Shown one piece after another: positions 16,016 to 23,064 of a stretch of 30,694 nucleotides of DNA (positions are counted from its first letter, which is position 1; each line of letters starts with the position of its first letter). This DNA is from Cyanobacteria bacterium UBA1221 (GTDB taxonomy: Bacteria > Cyanobacteriota > Vampirovibrionia > Gastranaerophilales > Gastranaerophilaceae): positions 68,324 through 99,017 of the forward strand of contig DBXD01000056.1 in NCBI GenBank assembly GCA_002309425.1, given 5' to 3'. The position numbers and the translations under genes were made by a program. The notes below the pieces were generated by a model. That model was given only the letters and a program-made list of their open reading frames with translations. It had not been told where the DNA came from and did no database searches.

Positions 16016-16288
16016 ATGTCTGAGGATAAAGTAGTTAAGTTAGGTTCAAAGAGAGATAAATCGACAAAAGGTTCTTCAAAAGATGAAGTTAATGATAATG
16101 AGTTGGTATATTGCAGTTTCTGCAAAAGACCAAACACTCAGGTTTTAAAGATGGTAAAAGGCCCGGGAGTTAATATTTGTTCGGAATGTGCAATGATTGC
16201 CGTTCAGTATCTTATACTGAATGACAGAATGCCCTCTGCGGAGGCACAGCAGATTCTTGATGCATTCTGGGGAAAGGCGAGAAAGTAA
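16016..16288 (+). CDS. Stand-alone ClpX-type zinc-binding domain protein
   Basis: 90 residues. After a charged, probably disordered N-terminus (1-29) comes a zf-C4 domain like that at the N-terminus of ClpX: YCSFCKRP, then GPGVNICSEC, with zinc ligands Cys33, Cys36, Cys55 and Cys58. ClpX proper continues into a AAA+ ATPase of about 350 residues; here the chain ends after a short helix (QQILDAFWGKARK). In ClpX this domain dimerises and docks adaptors (SspB) and substrates, so a solo copy could act as a decoy, adaptor or dimerisation partner; this is inference. An open frame extends 5' to 15914, but AAGGAGT 6 nt before ATG 16016 fixes the start. It is the first gene of a seven-gene operon. Confidence 0.85.
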   Translation: MSEDKVVKLGSKRDKSTKGSSKDEVNDNELVYCSFCKRPNTQVLKMVKGPGVNICSECAMIAVQYLILNDRMPSAEAQQILDAFWGKARK

Positions 16289-16291
16289 GAT

Positions 16292-17890
16292 ATGGTATTA
16301 AACCCTTTTCAAATAAAGGCGGAAATTCTTAATATCATTGAAGATTGTAAAGATGAAGATGATATAAAGGTTCTAAATTCAAGAATGAACCGGTTGGACT
16401 CGAATGCGGATAATCTTGCAATTGAGAAGGTTTTGTTTAAAGAAATTCTGCATGCCGATACATCTAAGGAAAAAATTATCAGGTTTCTGCTGCAGAGGTA
16501 TGTTCCCAAAGACAGACTTATCGCTCATTTATGGTCTGTTTTAAAAAGCACTACCACAAAAAGTGAAGTTAAGATTATAGTTTTAAGTTATTTAAGAGAA
16601 CTTGAAACTGACTGGAATTATGAAGATTTTACATCCTCACTCGGTAGCGACGTAGATATTATTGATAATGATACAAAAAAACTTTTGAATACCGCATTAG
16701 TAAACCCTGAAGTTCAAATTGATTTTCTGGATTTTTTGTCCTCAGTAGATAACAGAGATAAACAACTGCTGGTTAAATCATTATCTGATGATTACAGCGA
16801 AGATGCACTTGCAAATATTTTGATTCCTATATTTCTGGCTGCACCGGAATCCGAAATAGGAAAAGAGGCACTAAAATCGCTTGGCAATTCACATTCTCAA
16901 CTTGCATACCATGCGCTAAACACGTCATACGAGTATGTTAGCGATGCACTAAAACCTCTTATAAAAAAGAACCTTAACATTCTTAAACTTTCCGGTATCA
17001 GAGAAGATAACTCCGAAAAGTTCTATAGAGATTTGTTATCTTCATCAAAGCCATACCGTTGCTGCGCAACATATCCTGACGGGCAGGGAAATCAGGCACT
17101 GATATTTTCAAGAAAGAATAAAAAAACATCAAAAGTTCAGTTTGTAGCCGTTGTTGTTAATGATTATACCGGCATTAGGGATTGCTTCGGCTTTAATGAA
17201 ATTTCAGAGTTTGAGTGCGATAAAATTATTGAAAGATTTTACAAGGATGAAAAAAACATACCGCTCTCGCCGAAAGCCGTAAAGACGTTGTTGCTTAACG
17301 GAGAAAGAATAACAAAAGAAAAATTTTCTGCATGGCAGCTCCCTTATGAGTACGTATGCTGGAAAAATCTGCTTGCCGATATTGAAAGTGACAGCCCGAA
17401 TTTTGAAAAATACTTATCCAGACTCTATGTTCCCAAAAATTTAAGCGATGAGGAGCTGGAAGAAATTCAAAATGCGGGATTTGTTGAACATTGGTTTTTA
17501 GACAGCCATTACAGCAGTGAATTTGAGGCTTTTCTGGAAATAGCTGATACCGAAGTTCAGGCAAAAGACTGGAATCTGGATTCTTTAATCGATGAATATG
17601 TAACTAAGGTATTTTATGCTGATGAGTGTCTGATTTGGCGGGAAAGATTATTAATTTGCTCTTACATGGAAACCTCTGTGAAAAATACGGTAACAGGATG
17701 CCTTGCTTTCAGATTATATTATGACGGAAGAGCTTTCCTTAAATTTTTAAAATATATTTTAAGAAAAAGTATTTATGAGTATTATTTTACTCTGAAGTAT
17801 AACTCTGAAGAAAATAATGAAAAATTTACAATAAAGCAATTAGACAAAATTATTGCTGATATTGAAAGCAAGTGGGTAAAAAATGCATAA
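16292..17890 (+). CDS. Unknown 532-aa protein, HEAT-like N-terminal half
   Basis: I do not recognise a family. The first ~240 residues are a series of amphipathic helices of about 30-40 residues (for example ALANILIPIFLAAPESEIGKEALKSLG) that read like divergent HEAT/ARM repeats. Residues about 245-310 contain a beta-rich segment, YRCCATYPDGQ, ALIFSRKNKK and VQFVAVVVNDYTGIRDCFGF, suggesting a separate globular domain. The rest is helical. There is no signal peptide or membrane helix and no obvious catalytic motif. It starts 3 nt after the zinc-domain gene and overlaps ruvX by 8 nt, so it is embedded in the operon and probably made in step with both neighbours. Confidence 0.75.
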   Translation: MVLNPFQIKAEILNIIEDCKDEDDIKVLNSRMNRLDSNADNLAIEKVLFKEILHADTSKEKIIRFLLQRYVPKDRLIAHLWSVLKSTTTKSEVKIIVLSYLRELETDWNYEDFTSSLGSDVDIIDNDTKKLLNTALVNPEVQIDFLDFLSSVDNRDKQLLVKSLSDDYSEDALANILIPIFLAAPESEIGKEALKSLGNSHSQLAYHALNTSYEYVSDALKPLIKKNLNILKLSGIREDNSEKFYRDLLSSSKPYRCCATYPDGQGNQALIFSRKNKKTSKVQFVAVVVNDYTGIRDCFGFNEISEFECDKIIERFYKDEKNIPLSPKAVKTLLLNGERITKEKFSAWQLPYEYVCWKNLLADIESDSPNFEKYLSRLYVPKNLSDEELEEIQNAGFVEHWFLDSHYSSEFEAFLEIADTEVQAKDWNLDSLIDEYVTKVFYADECLIWRERLLICSYMETSVKNTVTGCLAFRLYYDGRAFLKFLKYILRKSIYEYYFTLKYNSEENNEKFTIKQLDKIIADIESKWVKNA

Positions 17891-18284
17891 AATTATGGCA
17901 CTTGATATAGGAACAAAACGTATAGGAATTGCACTGAGCGATTTTTTACACGTTATTGCAAACGGTCACTCATATATTCCAAGGACTCCTGAAAATACCG
18001 CCTTAGACACCATTTGTTCTATTGCGGCAGAAAACAAGGTGCAAAATATTGTAGTGGGACTGCCGGTAAATATGGATGGCACATATGGTTTTCAGGCTGA
18101 AGATTGTAAAAAGTTTGCAAATAAAATTGAAGGGTTTGGTATAATATTTGAAGATGAACGACTAACCTCAGAGCAGGCTGAAGAAAATCTCAACGCACAA
18201 AAAATCAATTTCAGGAAAGAAAAAGGCCTTGTAGATAAGGAAAGTGCAAGATTAATTTTAGAACAGTATTTATCAAGATTATAA
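17883..18284 (+). CDS. ruvX: RuvX/YqgF-type Holliday junction resolvase-like nuclease
   Basis: 133 residues, the family length, with an RNase H-like fold. Acidic catalytic positions are visible: Asp8 in MALDIGTKRIGIALSD, the IVVGLPVNMDG strand at 56-66, DERLTS at 91-96, and Asp118 in DKESARLIL. YqgF proteins are linked to 16S rRNA 5'-end maturation and to recombination; the essential role is generally taken to be rRNA processing. It overlaps the upstream unknown gene by 8 nt. A DUF1292 gene follows, the same order seen in Firmicutes (yrrK-yrzB). Confidence 0.94.
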   Translation: MHKIMALDIGTKRIGIALSDFLHVIANGHSYIPRTPENTALDTICSIAAENKVQNIVVGLPVNMDGTYGFQAEDCKKFANKIEGFGIIFEDERLTSEQAEENLNAQKINFRKEKGLVDKESARLILEQYLSRL

Positions 18285-18320
18285 TTGTGTTATCATAAAC
18301 AAGTGGAAAGAGGTGTAAAA

Positions 18321-18587
18321 ATGGAGAATGAAGAAAATCAATTAATTGAAACAGTTGATGAAAACGGAAATGTTATAACTTTTGAGCTTTATGACATTGT
18401 TGAAGTTGATGAACAGGAATATGCACTATTATTGCCCAGCGAGGACATGGACAAAGAAGACCCTGAACTCGTTATCATGCGCCTCACTAAAGAAGGCGAA
18501 GAATATATCTTTGAAACAATTGATAGTGACGAAGAATTTGAAAAGGTTGCGAATTACGTTGAATCACTTGAGGATGAGGTAGAATAG
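18321..18587 (+). CDS. DUF1292-family protein
   Basis: 88 residues and extremely acidic (about 30 Asp/Glu), cytosolic. The sequence ITFELYDIVEVDEQEYALLL followed by VIMRLTKEGEEYIFETI matches DUF1292 (YrzB-like), proteins of unknown function commonly encoded just after ruvX. The frame is open back to 18285, but AGAGGTG upstream of ATG 18321 sets the start, and the family begins there. Its TAG stop is immediately followed by the TTG start of the Clp_N gene, with no spacer. Confidence 0.88.
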   Translation: MENEENQLIETVDENGNVITFELYDIVEVDEQEYALLLPSEDMDKEDPELVIMRLTKEGEEYIFETIDSDEEFEKVANYVESLEDEVE

Positions 18588-19958
18588 TTGTTTGAAAGAT
18601 ACACGGAAAAAGCATTAAATGTAGTAAGCCATGCCCAGGAAATTGCATGCGGAATGCATTCCGAGAAAATTCTTTCGGAGCACCTGCTGTTAGCATTGGT
18701 AGCAGAAGCGAAAGGGGTACCGCTTAAATTATTTCGCTCCTGTAATATTACCTATGACAATTTATACGAAAGAATTGTTAAAGAATTGAATATCGTTAAA
18801 ACACAAAATGTTAATGAGATTTCTACATTTTCACAACATGTAAAAGTTTTGTTGAAGGATGCCCTTGATTTAGCGGAATTTTCTGGAAACTCTACAATCC
18901 TTTATGAGCATTTATTGCTTGCAATCATTAATGACAAAAATTCAAACAATGTTAAGACTCTTGAGGAAATGGGGTTTAATGTCACAACCGCAAGGGAATT
19001 GCTGCAAAAACTTGTTCAAAAGAAAACAAAAAGGTACTTCCATCCTGAAGAAACCGAATCGGCAGTAACGGCTATCGATAAAAGTGAAGAAACCGATATG
19101 CTTTTATTTGACAGTACGGAATCCCGCAGCGTTTTTGAGCGTGCTGTCGCAAAACTTTCAGCCTCGGAATATGAAATTCTCGGAACAGAACAAATTGTTG
19201 CCTCTATTCTTGATGATAATGACTCGCAACTGTCAAAAATTATGGCAGAATACGGGATTACCGCAGAATCTTTTAATGACAAACTGTCAAAAATTCAAAC
19301 CAGAAAATCAGAATACGAAGGTCGGCAAATTATATTCACTCCCAATGCATTCAGAATGATTAACATAGCATTACAAACCGCAAAGGAACTGGGTTCTTCA
19401 GTTGTATTACCTGAGCATATAATACTTGGTGTTCTGAAATCCAAGAAAGGTATTGCCTATGATATTCTCTCGGATTACAAAATTGACAGAGACAATCTTG
19501 CCCATAGCATTATAAAACCTATCGAAAAACAAATGCCGGAAACTTTGACAATACTCAGGCTTGCAAAAGAAGAAGCCCGCCGTCTAGGCAGAAATATTGT
19601 AGGGACAGAGATGTTTTTGCTTGGTATAATTTCTGAGGGCGCAGGCATCGGTAGTCAGGTATTATCTAATCTTGAAATTACCATAAGAGATGCCAGAAAG
19701 ATAGTAGAGGGACTTATCGGCTTCGGAGATGAATACTATGATAAAGAAGTTATTTTCACCAGAAGAGCAAAGCGTGTACTTGAAACTGCATGGGGTATTG
19801 CCAAATCTCAAAACAAATCTAGAATAGAATCACAGCATCTGCTTATTGCCATAACGACAGAGCCTGATTCGCTTGCTATGCAGGCATTGGAACAGCTTGG
19901 AGTCGATGCAGTTGAAATTAAAGAGGGTATAAAAAAATACACTCATGACGAATATTAA
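18588..19958 (+). CDS. ATPase-less tandem Clp_N repeat protein
   Basis: 456 residues made of about three Clp_N (ClpA/ClpC N-terminal) double-repeat domains and nothing else. Pair 1 (about 1-140) begins MFERYTEKALNVVSHAQEIA with SEHLLLALV. Pair 2 (about 180-310) is divergent, with GTEQIVASIL and PEHIILGVL. Pair 3 (about 315-456) has EEARRLGRNIVGTEMFLLGI and IFTRRAKRVLETA, close to cyanobacterial and Firmicute ClpC. There is no Walker A, and tilS overlaps the 3' end, so this is not a clpC cut short here. In ClpC this domain binds adaptors (MecA, McsB) and substrates; a free triple copy may recruit or sequester them, like the plastid ClpT proteins. The start is TTG at 18588, directly after the DUF1292 stop, with GAGG 8 nt upstream. 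Confidence 0.85.
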   Translation: MFERYTEKALNVVSHAQEIACGMHSEKILSEHLLLALVAEAKGVPLKLFRSCNITYDNLYERIVKELNIVKTQNVNEISTFSQHVKVLLKDALDLAEFSGNSTILYEHLLLAIINDKNSNNVKTLEEMGFNVTTARELLQKLVQKKTKRYFHPEETESAVTAIDKSEETDMLLFDSTESRSVFERAVAKLSASEYEILGTEQIVASILDDNDSQLSKIMAEYGITAESFNDKLSKIQTRKSEYEGRQIIFTPNAFRMINIALQTAKELGSSVVLPEHIILGVLKSKKGIAYDILSDYKIDRDNLAHSIIKPIEKQMPETLTILRLAKEEARRLGRNIVGTEMFLLGIISEGAGIGSQVLSNLEITIRDARKIVEGLIGFGDEYYDKEVIFTRRAKRVLETAWGIAKSQNKSRIESQHLLIAITTEPDSLAMQALEQLGVDAVEIKEGIKKYTHDEY

Positions 19959-21267
19959 AAGAATAGTTAAAGAATTTACCGATGAATATAATATAAACTT
20001 ATCTAAAGATACTGTTTTGCTGGCCTTTTCCGGCGGGTATGATTCCATGTGTTTGCTCCACGTACTTAAATCACTAAACAGCAAAAAAATTGTTGCAATA
20101 CATCTTAATCATAACTGGCGGGGAAAAGATAGCACAGCAGATGAAGAAAATTGCAGGCAATTCTGCCGTAAGCAGGGTATTGAATTTTATTCGGAGAATA
20201 TTGATAAATCCGTAAAAAAAACAGAAACTGATGCAAGAGAAGCAAGATACAAATTTTATGAAAAGTGCGCACAAAAATTTAAGACACAGTTTGTTTTTAC
20301 GGCACACAACGCTAATGATAATGCGGAAACTGTATTATACAGGATTGTAAAAGGGACAGGAATCCATGGGCTATGCGGAATTCATTTCCACAGAGATATT
20401 TACTATAGGCCTCTGCTAAATATTTCCCGTACAGATATAGAAGAATATTGCAAAAAAAATAAACTTACTCCAAATATTGATTCATCAAATAATGAAACAA
20501 AATATAAAAGAAATTTTATAAGACATAAAGTCATTCCGGCATTACAAACAATAAATGCAGATGCCATAAATGCAATAAATTCACTGTCGTCAATAGCAAA
20601 CGAATACCGCTTACTTGTGGAAGATTTAACCAAAGATGTAGGTAATTCAACGCAAGCCCTTATAGATTTACCGGCTGCTGCTACATTTTACGTACTAAAA
20701 AAACTATTATTAAGCTACAATCTGGATTACGACCGAAAGAAAATCGAATCAATCCGAGAATTTATACAAGATTCATCCATATCTAAATCCGGGAAAAAAT
20801 ATTCTTTATCAAATAATTTATTCTTATATGCAAATAAAAATTTCTTCAGAGTAATTGAAGCAACAGATAAAAATACGGAAGAAATCCACGTAAAAAAAGT
20901 TGGCGCTTATAAGTTTGCGAATCAAACTTTAACAATAAAAAAATGTACAAAAAATGTATCCATATTCCCTGAGGATAAACAAAAAAAAATATATGTATCC
21001 GTCGATAATATCGATTACACAATAAGAACCAGAAGAGACGGGGACATAATATCTCCGTTAGGTATGCACGGTTCACAAAAACTAAAAAAATACCTGAATG
21101 AGAAAAAAATTCCCGAATATGAAAAAGATAAAATTTTATTATTATGTCAAGGAAACGAAGTTTTATGGGTATCAGGATACGGTATTAGCGACAAAATAAA
21201 GGTTACGGATACTCCTACACACGTTATATATATTGAAGAAAGGTTGGATAATTGTGAAAAATATTGA
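19945..21267 (+). CDS. tilS: tRNA(Ile)-lysidine synthetase
   Basis: 440 residues. TilS modifies C34 of the CAU-anticodon tRNA-Ile to lysidine so that it reads AUA. It has the PP-loop AFSGGYDSM at 27-35, then IHLNHNWRGKDS, FTAHNANDNAETVLYRI and the GIHGLCGI segment, and ends in a TilS C-terminal domain (IRTRRDGDIISPLGMHGSQKLKKYL). The PP-loop has Tyr where Val or Leu is more common (SGGxDS), which is tolerated. The ATG lies 14 nt inside the Clp_N gene, and the 3' end overlaps hpt by 14 nt. The tilS-hpt order is widespread in Firmicutes. Confidence 0.95.
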   Translation: MTNIKRIVKEFTDEYNINLSKDTVLLAFSGGYDSMCLLHVLKSLNSKKIVAIHLNHNWRGKDSTADEENCRQFCRKQGIEFYSENIDKSVKKTETDAREARYKFYEKCAQKFKTQFVFTAHNANDNAETVLYRIVKGTGIHGLCGIHFHRDIYYRPLLNISRTDIEEYCKKNKLTPNIDSSNNETKYKRNFIRHKVIPALQTINADAINAINSLSSIANEYRLLVEDLTKDVGNSTQALIDLPAAATFYVLKKLLLSYNLDYDRKKIESIREFIQDSSISKSGKKYSLSNNLFLYANKNFFRVIEATDKNTEEIHVKKVGAYKFANQTLTIKKCTKNVSIFPEDKQKKIYVSVDNIDYTIRTRRDGDIISPLGMHGSQKLKKYLNEKKIPEYEKDKILLLCQGNEVLWVSGYGISDKIKVTDTPTHVIYIEERLDNCEKY

Positions 21268-21802
21268 GATTAAAGACATTAAAGTTCTGTATAGCGAAGA
21301 AGAAATTAAAACAAGAGTTGTTGAGATTGCGAAAAAGCTAAACCATATTTACGCAGATGAAGAAGTTTGCGTAATTTGTGTACTAAAGGGCGCCATTATG
21401 TTTGCCACGGATTTGGTTCGAGAATTAAATATGCCGCTTTCAATGGAATTTATAAGATTATCCAGTTACGGACATGCCACCGAATCCAGCGGAAAGGTTA
21501 ATGCTGTAGATATAAAACTTCCGGATTTAAACGACAAAAATGTAATTATTGTTGAAGATATTGTCGATACTGGTCTAACTGCCAAATTTTTGCTTGATTT
21601 TCTTAACGCAAACTTCAGAGTAAAATCACTTAAATTTATATCACTTCTCGACAAAAAAATTTCAAGAAAGACAGAAGTTGAACCTGATTTATACGGATTT
21701 GATATTGATGATAAATTCGTTGTCGGCTACGGGTTGGATTACGACGGAAAGTTCAGAAACCTAAAATTTATAGGATATGCTGACAAAGCACTGTTAGTGT
21801 AA
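21254..21802 (+). CDS. hpt: Hypoxanthine phosphoribosyltransferase
   Basis: 182 residues. This purine-salvage enzyme forms IMP or GMP from hypoxanthine or guanine and PRPP. It shows VCVLKGAIMFATDLVREL, FIRLSSYGHATESSG, the PRPP loop VIIVEDIVDTGLTAKFLL, and the C-terminal VGYGLDYDGKFRNL base-binding segment. I use the GTG at 21254 (then KNIEIKD), which gives the family length, with AAAGGTTGG upstream. A TTG at 21233 is in frame and would add seven residues. It is the last gene of the operon, overlapping tilS by 14 nt. Together with apt it gives adenine and hypoxanthine salvage in this window. Confidence 0.95.
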   Translation: MKNIEIKDIKVLYSEEEIKTRVVEIAKKLNHIYADEEVCVICVLKGAIMFATDLVRELNMPLSMEFIRLSSYGHATESSGKVNAVDIKLPDLNDKNVIIVEDIVDTGLTAKFLLDFLNANFRVKSLKFISLLDKKISRKTEVEPDLYGFDIDDKFVVGYGLDYDGKFRNLKFIGYADKALLV

Positions 21803-21808
21803 AGAATA

Positions 21809-21836
21809 TTGCATTTTTTATCAAATATGATAGTAT
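21809..21836 (+). promoter_or_regulatory. Sigma70-type promoter of orphan membrane protein
   Basis: TTGCAT (21809-21814) and TAGTAT (21831-21836) have 16-bp spacing, 31 bp before the chosen ATG. It separates the membrane gene from the upstream operon. Confidence 0.6.
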
Positions 21837-21867
21837 TAGGTTATTGGAGGAAATTGGAGGATTACAT

Positions 21868-22644
21868 ATGGCATCATTAGTTGAAGCATTTGACAGTACA
21901 ATGAAGGAGGCTCTTGCAGGATTTAAGGTTTTTTTGTGGGCAGTTCCAATTACATTAATATTGACATCAGAGGGTGTCGCTCAAATATTCATTGGTGCTA
22001 TTGTAGGTTTTTTCATTCTCGGGTTTATTGTTACGCTGGCTAATAACGTTATTGCTAAAGCTCAGATGATACTTCCCGGGATAAATATTTTTGTTATCAT
22101 TAAAAATGCAATATTAGGGCTTGTTGCGATGTTACCGCACGCAATTATCGCAGGACTAATCATATGGGCTTATTTTAGTTATGTAACAATACCGAGTGAA
22201 GTATGGGACGTAACATTTAAAATCCTTGTTTGCCTGTTTGCTCTATCCTTACCGCTTACCTCGATATGCATTCTTATAAGAAGATTAAATCCGTTTGAAG
22301 CCTATAATATTAAAAAATACTTTTCCGGTGTATGTGAAGTATTTTTATCATATTCCACATTCTCATTAAGAGCTCTTTTGGGCATTTCGGTGCTATTTGG
22401 GTTCTTATGGTATTTGTTCGTTTTGTTCATCGGGTTTGAAAATTATTTTTGGAAATATGTAGTTGCAATTAATCTCACTATATTTTTGTTTTTATTCTCA
22501 AATGCAGTCGCTCAAATTAGTGACGATATATATACTTTCCCTGAAAAGGAAGCTGCAAAGAAAAAGGATCAGGCAGCAGTTGAAAAGCTTATCGCTGAAG
22601 AAAATACCCTTCAAGACGCAAACAAAGGAAATGAAGGAAAATAA
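21868..22644 (+). CDS. Orphan polytopic membrane protein
   Basis: 258 residues with roughly six hydrophobic segments: about 20-35, 40-58, 75-105, 115-140, 165-190 and 200-215. A charged cytoplasmic-type tail rich in Lys, Glu and Ala follows (DIYTFPEKEAAKKKDQ...). I do not recognise a family with confidence; its layout recalls small DUF4013-like integral membrane proteins. The frame is open to 21844, but GGAGG 6-8 nt before ATG 21868 fixes the start. Its own promoter precedes it. A weak hairpin, AATAGC-TCC-GCTATT, follows the stop, and the tRNA-Glu promoter starts within it. Confidence 0.75.
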   Translation: MASLVEAFDSTMKEALAGFKVFLWAVPITLILTSEGVAQIFIGAIVGFFILGFIVTLANNVIAKAQMILPGINIFVIIKNAILGLVAMLPHAIIAGLIIWAYFSYVTIPSEVWDVTFKILVCLFALSLPLTSICILIRRLNPFEAYNIKKYFSGVCEVFLSYSTFSLRALLGISVLFGFLWYLFVLFIGFENYFWKYVVAINLTIFLFLFSNAVAQISDDIYTFPEKEAAKKKDQAAVEKLIAEENTLQDANKGNEGK

Positions 22645-22655
22645 TAGCTCCGCTA

Positions 22656-22684
22656 TTGAACTTATTTTATATTTGTATTAGACT
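22656..22684 (+). promoter_or_regulatory. Promoter of tRNA-Glu
   Basis: TTGAAC (22656-22661) and TAGACT (22679-22684) are separated by 17 bp, placing a start a few bases before the tRNA. A 6-bp palindrome (TAGACT...AGTCTA) overlaps the -10 and reaches the tRNA 5' end. Confidence 0.5.
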
Positions 22685-22697
22685 TTTTTTATAGTCT

Positions 22698-22772
22698 AGC
22701 GGTATCGTCTAGTGGTTAGGACGGGAGATTCTCATTCTCCAAACAGGGGTTCAATTCCCCTTACCGCCGCCA
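22698..22772 (+). tRNA. tRNA-Glu (anticodon CTC)
   Basis: A 75-nt cloverleaf with encoded CCA (22770-22772). The acceptor strand AGCGGTA (22698-22704) pairs with TACCGCC (22762-22768) except for an A1-C72 mismatch. The D-arm is GTC...GAC. The anticodon stem GGAGA/TCTCC encloses the loop TTCTCAT with CTC at 22731-22733. The T-arm is AGGGG-TTCAATT-CCCCT, and the discriminator is G73. The D-arm GTCTAGTGGTTAGGAC is typical of tRNA-Glu. It reads GAG codons. Confidence 0.95.
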
Positions 22773-22778
22773 ATTATT

Positions 22779-22803
22779 AGTCCTCATTAGAGGGCTTTTT
22801 TAT
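22779..22803 (+). terminator. Intrinsic terminator after tRNA-Glu
   Basis: AGTCCTC (22779-22785) and GAGGGCT (22790-22796) form a 7-bp stem (one G-T pair) with an ATTA loop, followed by a T-run. It lies 6 nt after the CCA end. Confidence 0.8.
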
Positions 22804-22804
22804 T

Positions 22805-22902
22805 GGGGAATTGAACCCATCGTTTGCTTTCGCAAACTCAGTGGTTCACCTCTCGCAAAACAATTCACAGGATTGTTTTGCTCGGCAGAGTCCTTACCGC
22901 CG
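22805..22902. repeat. Palindromic element with inverted T-arm and duplicated tRNA 3' end
   Basis: The left edge, GGGGAATTGAACCC (22805-22818), is the exact inverse of the tRNA T-arm at 22747-22760. The right edge, CCTTACCGCCG (22892-22902), is a direct copy of the tRNA 3' end at 22759-22769. In between are two perfect hairpins: GTTTGC/GCAAAC (22822-22837) and GCAAAACAAT/ATTGTTTTGC (22855-22881). No coding frame is apparent. Together with the promoter region it fills most of the ~290-bp gap before the next gene. It could be an integration scar, a non-autonomous mobile repeat or a structured RNA. Confidence 0.7.
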
Positions 22903-22999
22903 TTAATTTCACATATAAATTAAGCTTTCTTTTGCTTATTTTGCTATGATATAACTTTATTTGTAAAGAATTATTACCTTAATAGCAAAAAAAAATTGT

Positions 23000-23028
23000 T
23001 TTAGGTTTTATATCTGTTAGCGTATAAT
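23000..23028 (+). promoter_or_regulatory. Promoter of orphan SFG-motif gene
   Basis: A perfect TATAAT at 23023-23028 with a weak TTTAGG (23000-23005) 17 bp upstream, 36 bp before the ATG. The gap from 22903 to 22999 is AT-rich and shows nothing else I can support. Confidence 0.5.
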
Positions 23029-23064
23029 TTTGAAATATATAGCACGTCAACTATTGGAGAACAG

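Noticed and set aside
18588..19958. clpC ATPase gene truncated by assembly or mutation
   Set aside because: The gene has three Clp_N pairs rather than one, ends cleanly, and overlaps an intact tilS by 14 nt, so no ATPase part is missing at this locus.
22805..22902. Degenerate second tRNA on the minus strand
   Set aside because: The minus strand has a T-arm-like GGGTTCAATTCCCC and two hairpins, but its ends do not pair as an acceptor stem and no anticodon arm is in register.
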